Source: Neostapfia colusana
Lineage: Eukaryota; Streptophyta; Magnoliopsida; Poales; Poaceae
DNA length: 64,000 nt
Assembly (NCBI GenBank): GCA_030760725.1
Contig: JASWHV010000001.1
Coordinates: 23,495,928-23,559,927, forward strand
Reading direction: 5' to 3'
In this document: positions 59,113 to 64,000 of the stretch, piece after piece
How the letters are laid out: every line of letters begins with the position of its first letter
How positions within the stretch are numbered: the first letter of the stretch is position 1
The notes under the pieces: generated by a model
What the model saw: only the letters and a program-made list of their open reading frames with translations
Told to the model about the DNA's origin: nothing
Databases searched by the model: none
Translations under genes and position numbers: made by a program

Positions 59113-62100
59113 ATGGTTCGTAATCGCTCTAGGAGTAGGGCCAGAAGTTCTAGTCGAGGTGGTGATGCTTCTATCCCACCATCGGGACCACCATCCACGG
59201 GATGGATGGATCTTATGACTCGAGTTGTCGAGTCTAACCAAGAGAACGCTAGGCTACTCCAAGAAGCAACACAAGAACACACACGCTTACTCCAAGCTTT
59301 GGTACAGCAAGGCGTACTCCAGAACACGCAACAAGTCGTTCCACCTCGGGACGCTTATTTGGACTTCTTGGCGACTCAACCGCCTATCTTTACTGAAGCC
59401 ACCGAACCTGTGGAAGCAGATCAATGGCTTCGTGTCATGGAGTCAAAATTTGGAGTATTCCAGTGTGATGATTACCAGAAGACAAAGTTTGCCGCTCAAC
59501 AACTCCATGGAGCCGCCGGAAACTGGTGGGTGGATTATGTTGCCACCATTCCGGGGGGCCATCAAGTAACATGGAGAGAGTTTTGTGAAGCCTTTCGTAC
59601 TCGTTACATACCACTAGGTATTGTCAAGGCAAAGCGGGAGGAATTTTTGGGCTTGAAGCAAGGGGACATGAGTGTCCTCGAGTATGTCAGGAGATTTAAT
59701 CTCTTGGCCCAATATGCTCCCGAATATGTGGCGAAAGAAGAGGCACGGTGTGACCTATTTTTCCATGGCCTGAGTGCCATATTACGGGAAAAGCTGGCCG
59801 TACACAATAACGGCAGTTACACCGACATGGTCGATGCAGCTTTCATTCAAGAGAAGCCGACACTTGAGTGGCAAGCGGAGAAGAGAAAGATGAGTAAGAT
59901 CGAGCAGGCTAGCACAAGTTATGTGCCTCAGAAGTACCGTTTGGTGTATCAAATGCCAACCAGTGAAAGATGGAGGCCACCTGTACGATCAACTCCTCAA
60001 AGATTGATTGCTGGTCAAGTTTTACAACTTGCACCACCTCCACTGCCGCAGCATCAGATGGTGGTTTGTGCTCCATCGCTGCAGCCATATGTACCTAGCA
60101 GTCCACCGCAAGTCAACGAAGAACCGGAGAGGCATCCGTGTCTTACTTGTGGGCGTAAGGGCCATTATGCTAGGCAATGTCTGGAGGGAATTCGAGGCTA
60201 CGGGTCATCGTGTTTACAACAATACGACCCGTACCTCAATCTGCAGATAGGAGGGCAGATAAGGGGCAACATTCACTATACTGTGATTGATGATGTTCCG
60301 GAAGGAGAAGCCGCTTTAGCAGGGATGTTTTCTCTGAATCGGATACCGGTTTTAGTTCTCTTTGATTCCGGTGCCACACACAACTTCATTAGCCAATCTT
60401 TTGTGGCTCAACATCAGCTCCAAACCGTTTATACAAAGAGGCAATACCTCATATCTTCGCCCGGGGGCAGCAGTACCGCAAGCGAGGTTGTCTCCCGAGC
60501 ACCTCTTTGTTTGGGGGGTAAAATATACCCTACGACTCTCATTATCCTTGAGGGTCTGAAGATCGACACCATTTTGGGGATGTCGTGGTTGAATTACCAC
60601 AGAGCGGTCCTTAACATCAGCTCCAGGACCGTTGAGCTCAACTCCCCACAGCACGGTCTTCATGTATTAATTCTGGGCGCCAGACGGCAACAGATTGCAA
60701 CAGTGAACCACACGGAAGTTGTCAAGATAGAGGACATTCCGGTGGTACGTGAGTATCCGGATGTGTTTCCCGACGAATTACCGGGCATGCCGCCCGAGCG
60801 AGACGTTGAGTTCAAGATTGAACTTATACCGGGAACCACACCAATATCACGAAGGCCGTACAAGATGGCACCCAATGAACTGGCAGAATTGAAGACACAG
60901 CTGAATGACCTAATGAGCAAGGGATTTATACGACCGAGTTCGTCACCTTGGGGTTGTTCAGCGTTGTTTGTGAAAAAGAAGGACGAAACACTACGGCTTT
61001 GTGTTGATTATCGTCCTTTGAACGCCGTTACCATCAAGAACAAGTATCCACTACCTCGCATTGATATGCTCTTCGATCAATTAGTGGGTGCGAAGGTATT
61101 CTCGAAGATGGATCTTCGGTCCGGATATCATCAGATTAAAATCCGGGCAGAAGATATTCCGAAGACGGCATTTTCAACGAGATACGGGCTGTATGAGTAT
61201 CTCGTTATGTCTTTTGGTTTGACCAACGCCCCGGCACACTTTATGTACCTGATGAATTCAGTGTTCATGCCGGAGTTGGATAAATTCGTCGTGGTCTTCA
61301 TCGACGATATCTTGGTGTACTCCAAGTCAGAGGAAGAACATGCTGAACATCTGCATATTGTGCTACAAAGATTGCGAGATCATCAGCTCTATGCAAAATT
61401 CAGCAAGTGTGAATTCTGGATTAATCAAGTACCTTTTCTCGGACACATTATTTCAGCGGAGGGCATCGCTGTAGATCCGAGTAAGATTATCCAAGTACAG
61501 AAATGGGAGTCACCAAAGTCAGTACATGAAATCCGAAGCTTCCTCGGTTTAGCGGGTTACTACCGGAGGTTTATTCCGAGTTTCTCCAAGATTGCTAAAC
61601 CGATGACGGAATTATTAAAGAAGAATACCAGATTTGTGTGGGGTGCTGTGTGTGAACAAGCTTTCAAGACCTTAGTGAAGCATCTCACAACAGCCCCAGT
61701 TCTTGCTCAGCCGGATACAACGAAGCCATTCGACGTTTATTGCGATGCATCTGGCATCGGTCTTGGCTGCGTGCTGATGCAAGAAAGACGAGTGGTCGCT
61801 TATGGATCTCGTCAACTTAGAACTCACGAGCAGCATTATCCAACTCATGATCTTGAGTTAGCTGCCGTGGTCCTTGCTTTGAAGATGTGGAGGCATTACT
61901 TGCTCGGAAATCTTGTACACCTCTACACCGACCACAAGAGCTTGAAGTACATCTTCACTCAAAAAGAATTGAACATGAGGCAACGAAGATGGCTAGAGCT
62001 CATTAAGGACTATGAACTAGAGATTCATTATCATCCAGGAAAGGCGAATGTGGTCGCCGATGCGCTCAGTCGTAAGGCGCATATCCATCACCTAACTATT

Positions 62101-63606
62101 GCTGAAATGGATGATGAAGGACCAAGCCTCCGTGTCATCCCGCATGGAGCTCTCTATAATCTTGCTCTCATTCCTACCATCCGAGAGGAGATCATTGAGG
62201 CTCAGCGAAAAGACAAGGGTATGTCTCACATACGACGGAGGATAGACAACGGAGAAATGAAGTGCTTCCGGAAGGACGATGAAGGTACTTTGTGGTTCAA
62301 CGACCGGATTGTAGTACCCCGGGATATGGGACTACGGAGGAAAATTTTGGATGAAGCTCATTTGTCCAAGTTTTCTATTCATCCGGGCAGTAATAAAATG
62401 TACCAAGATCTCCGGAAGAAGTTTTGGTGGACACGTATGAAACGTGAGGTTGCAAAATACGTTTCAGAGTGTGATACGTGTCGAAGAGTCAAGGCCGACC
62501 ATATGAAGAAGTCAGGCCTGTTGCAGCCATTGCAAGTACCGGCATGGAAGTGGGAAGACTTGAGTATGGACTTCATCGTCGGGTTGCCGATGACCTCCCA
62601 CAACCATGATTCGATTTGGGTAATCGTGGACCGATTAACCAAATCAGCACATTTCATCCCTGTGCATACTAGGTACAACGCAAAGCAGTATGCAGAGCTG
62701 TATATAGCACGGATCTTGTGCTTACATGGAGTTCCTCGCACCATTGTGTCAGATAGAGGATCGCTGTTCATAGCCCGTTTCTGGGAACAACTACACACCT
62801 CCTTGGGGACAAAGTTGATTAGAAGCTCTGCATATCACCCTCAAACCGATGGGCAAACTGAGAGGGTGAATCAAATACTAGAGGATATGCTGAGAGCATG
62901 TGCCATCCAACACGGTAAGAGCTGGGATGATCACTTACCTCTGGCGGAGTTCTCGTACAACAACGGATATCAGACGAGCATCAAAATGGCACCATATGAA
63001 GCTCTATACGGCCGGAAGTGCCGTACACCATTAAATTGGTGCGAATCCGGTGAACGAGTAACGTTCGGGGTCGATCTTGTCAATGAAGCCGAAGAGAGAG
63101 TTCGGATAATACAAGAGAACCTCAAAGCTGCCCAATCTCGTCAAAAGAGCTACGCGGACCAGAGACGTCGACCACTGCATTTCAAAGTCGGAGAGCACGT
63201 GTATCTTCGTGTGTCTCCGATGAAGGGGATTCATCGGTTCGGTGTCAAGGGTAAACTTGCTCCCCGATTTATCGGTCCGTTTACTATCACGGAGAAGTGC
63301 GGGACTGTAGCCTACCGGTTGGAACTACCGGCAAGCCTTGCCGGTATTCACGACATATTTCACGTATCCCAGCTGCGGAAATGTCTCAAGTTTACAGCTG
63401 CCATCCGCACGGAAGACATCGACGAGTTGAAACCGGATCTCACCTATGTCGAGCAACCTGTACAGATTATCGACGAAAAGACCCGGACCACCAGGAACCG
63501 GACTTTAAAATTTTACAAAGTCCTGTGGAGTAATCATACCCCGGAAGAGGCGACGTGGGAAACCGAAGATTATATCCACAAGAACTATCCGGAGCTTTTG
63601 TCATAA
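59113..63606 (+). CDS. GY4 gag-pol polyprotein, intact (1,497 residues)
   Basis: One uninterrupted frame encodes every protein needed for copying and inserting the element. In order: gag capsid domain (about 80-220, [14 protein letters not shown]); CCHC knuckle [14 protein letters not shown] (343-356); aspartic protease DSGATH (from 418); reverse transcriptase (about 600-790) with FIDD at 729-732; RNase H with YCDASG (Asp 878) and TDHKSL; integrase HHCC module (about 1083-1125) and D,D,E core (MDFIVGLP about 1152, VSDRGSLF about 1213, GQTERVNQ about 1247); chromodomain at the C-terminus (about 1455-1497). The first ATG gives MVRNRS, matching GY2 gag. Unlike GY2, there is no stop between gag and pol. 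The gene lies 1.5 kb after the primer site, and transcription is expected from the 5' LTR. Confidence 0.96.
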   Translation: MVRNRSRSRARSSSRGGDASIPPSGPPSTGWMDLMTRVVESNQENARLLQEATQEHTRLLQALVQQGVLQNTQQVVPPRDAYLDFLATQPPIFTEATEPVEADQWLRVMESKFGVFQCDDYQKTKFAAQQLHGAAGNWWVDYVATIPGGHQVTWREFCEAFRTRYIPLGIVKAKREEFLGLKQGDMSVLEYVRRFNLLAQYAPEYVAKEEARCDLFFHGLSAILREKLAVHNNGSYTDMVDAAFIQEKPTLEWQAEKRKMSKIEQASTSYVPQKYRLVYQMPTSERWRPPVRSTPQRLIAGQVLQLAPPPLPQHQMVVCAPSLQPYVPSSPPQVNEEPERHPCLTCGRKGHYARQCLEGIRGYGSSCLQQYDPYLNLQIGGQIRGNIHYTVIDDVPEGEAALAGMFSLNRIPVLVLFDSGATHNFISQSFVAQHQLQTVYTKRQYLISSPGGSSTASEVVSRAPLCLGGKIYPTTLIILEGLKIDTILGMSWLNYHRAVLNISSRTVELNSPQHGLHVLILGARRQQIATVNHTEVVKIEDIPVVREYPDVFPDELPGMPPERDVEFKIELIPGTTPISRRPYKMAPNELAELKTQLNDLMSKGFIRPSSSPWGCSALFVKKKDETLRLCVDYRPLNAVTIKNKYPLPRIDMLFDQLVGAKVFSKMDLRSGYHQIKIRAEDIPKTAFSTRYGLYEYLVMSFGLTNAPAHFMYLMNSVFMPELDKFVVVFIDDILVYSKSEEEHAEHLHIVLQRLRDHQLYAKFSKCEFWINQVPFLGHIISAEGIAVDPSKIIQVQKWESPKSVHEIRSFLGLAGYYRRFIPSFSKIAKPMTELLKKNTRFVWGAVCEQAFKTLVKHLTTAPVLAQPDTTKPFDVYCDASGIGLGCVLMQERRVVAYGSRQLRTHEQHYPTHDLELAAVVLALKMWRHYLLGNLVHLYTDHKSLKYIFTQKELNMRQRRWLELIKDYELEIHYHPGKANVVADALSRKAHIHHLTIAEMDDEGPSLRVIPHGALYNLALIPTIREEIIEAQRKDKGMSHIRRRIDNGEMKCFRKDDEGTLWFNDRIVVPRDMGLRRKILDEAHLSKFSIHPGSNKMYQDLRKKFWWTRMKREVAKYVSECDTCRRVKADHMKKSGLLQPLQVPAWKWEDLSMDFIVGLPMTSHNHDSIWVIVDRLTKSAHFIPVHTRYNAKQYAELYIARILCLHGVPRTIVSDRGSLFIARFWEQLHTSLGTKLIRSSAYHPQTDGQTERVNQILEDMLRACAIQHGKSWDDHLPLAEFSYNNGYQTSIKMAPYEALYGRKCRTPLNWCESGERVTFGVDLVNEAEERVRIIQENLKAAQSRQKSYADQRRRPLHFKVGEHVYLRVSPMKGIHRFGVKGKLAPRFIGPFTITEKCGTVAYRLELPASLAGIHDIFHVSQLRKCLKFTAAIRTEDIDELKPDLTYVEQPVQIIDEKTRTTRNRTLKFYKVLWSNHTPEEATWETEDYIHKNYPELLS

Positions 63607-63640
63607 ACCTTGTAATTACCTTCCACCCCGTTCTTCTTTT

Positions 63641-63659
63641 GAATCTCGGGACGAGATTC
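63641..63659 (+). promoter_or_regulatory. Palindrome upstream of the GY4 polypurine tract
   Basis: GAATCTCG-GGA-CGAGATTC, a perfect 8-bp stem with a 3-base loop, 5 bp before the tract. Confidence 0.7.
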
Positions 63660-63664
63660 CTTTT

Positions 63665-63677
63665 AAGGGGGGAGGAA
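63665..63677 (+). promoter_or_regulatory. Polypurine tract of GY4
   Basis: AAGGGGGGAGGAA directly before the 3' LTR. Confidence 0.88.
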
Positions 63678-64000
63678 TGTAAAGGTCCCAAAATTATGAA
63701 TACAAAGAAACACTTATTTGCAAAAGTTGGTTTCATATGTATGAAAATTGGGACTTGTTAAAACTTTTCCCCACATGTGATAACACACATGAGGATTTTG
63801 CTTCACACAAGTCAAAGGTTCATTTGAGAACTTGGAACCCTAGAGGGGTCAAAACCAAGGATGGGAAGTTCCCATATGTGTGAGAAAGCAAAAATCAGAT
63901 TTGGAACAATTTGTTCAAACAAAAATTCAAATGAGAAAAACACAATGGAATTCAAAACTGTTGGGCTAAAAATCTCATTTGCAGCAGCCAAAATAAAAAT
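63678..64000 (+). repeat. GY4 3' LTR, first 323 bp (cut by window end)
   Basis: It starts TGTAAAGGTCCC and I see no difference from 53309-53631. Confidence 0.95.

Larger units (their letters stand above)
53309..64000 (+). mobile_element. GY4: young, apparently intact Ty3/gypsy chromovirus (Tekay/Del type)
   Basis: 5' LTR 53309-57571, primer-binding site, 1.5-kb leader, a single gag-pol gene, polypurine tract, and a 3' LTR from 63678 that leaves the window. The visible 323 bp of the 3' LTR look identical to 53309-53631. The gene has no stop or frameshift. This is the innermost and youngest element of the nest and the only one here that could still be autonomous. Its expected size, if both LTRs are equal, is about 14.6 kb. 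Confidence 0.95.

Noticed and set aside
1..64000. Host genes, tRNA or rRNA genes, CRISPR arrays
   Set aside because: None found. TGGTATCAGAGC sites are primer-binding sites, not tRNA genes, and spaced repeats are LTR or minisatellite structures.

Overview
The window looks like pericentromeric or otherwise repeat-rich DNA of a grass (Poaceae). It is almost wholly built of nested LTR retrotransposons: Ty3/gypsy chromoviruses of the Tekay/Del type with very long LTRs (about 2.6-4.3 kb), and one Ty1/copia element of the SIRE/Maximus type. I found no host gene, tRNA, rRNA or CRISPR array. Nicknames used here: GY = gypsy element with internal region, SL = solo LTR, CO = copia element.

Layout. 1-925 is the 3' part of an LTR of the GY1 family, followed by a 315-bp GC-rich spacer. 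GY1 (+) starts at 1241. Its 5' LTR is split by solo LTR SL1 (+, 2773-34117, target-site duplication ACAGT). SL1 is itself split three times: by solo LTR SL2 (+, 5148-8554, TSD CCATG), by the full element GY2 (-, 8956-23150, TSD CTCGA) and by the copia element CO1 (-, 23523-33251, TSD GGGCA). The GY1 5' LTR resumes at 34123 and ends at 35220. The GY1 internal region (35221-39894) has lost gag and nearly all of the protease, carries an unrelated acidic ORF in their place, and has a decayed pol. The GY1 3' LTR starts at 39895. It is split by solo LTR SL3 (+, 40345-47847), which holds an inverted solo LTR of its own family, SL4 (-, 40822-44584, TSD TCCTG). It is split again at 49124 by GY3 (-), of which only the 3' LTR and about 114 bp of internal DNA are visible. 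GY3 is interrupted at 53309 by GY4 (+), whose 5' LTR, leader, complete uninterrupted gag-pol gene and first 323 bp of 3' LTR fill the rest of the window.

Inferred order of insertion: GY1 first; then SL1, SL3 and GY3 into its LTRs; SL2, GY2 and CO1 into SL1; SL4 into SL3; GY4 into GY3. GY4 is the youngest: the visible parts of its two LTRs look identical and its 1497-codon gene is intact. GY1, GY2 and CO1 all carry stops or frameshifts.

The most interesting signal is inside the LTRs. Several otherwise different LTR families share, at similar distances from the 3' end, a small exon-like block of 72-84 bp (a multiple of three, phase 1 at both ends). It is followed by a GC-type splice donor (AG|GCAAG), a gap of about 1.0-1.2 kb, and an acceptor leading to a short acidic terminal reading frame with a stop. 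Two hairpins (TGAG..CTCA and GGTGCCG..CGGCACC) are conserved in the same region. With a TATA box and AATAAA signals, each long LTR could be a small spliced transcription unit of its own. This is a hypothesis that transcript data could test directly.
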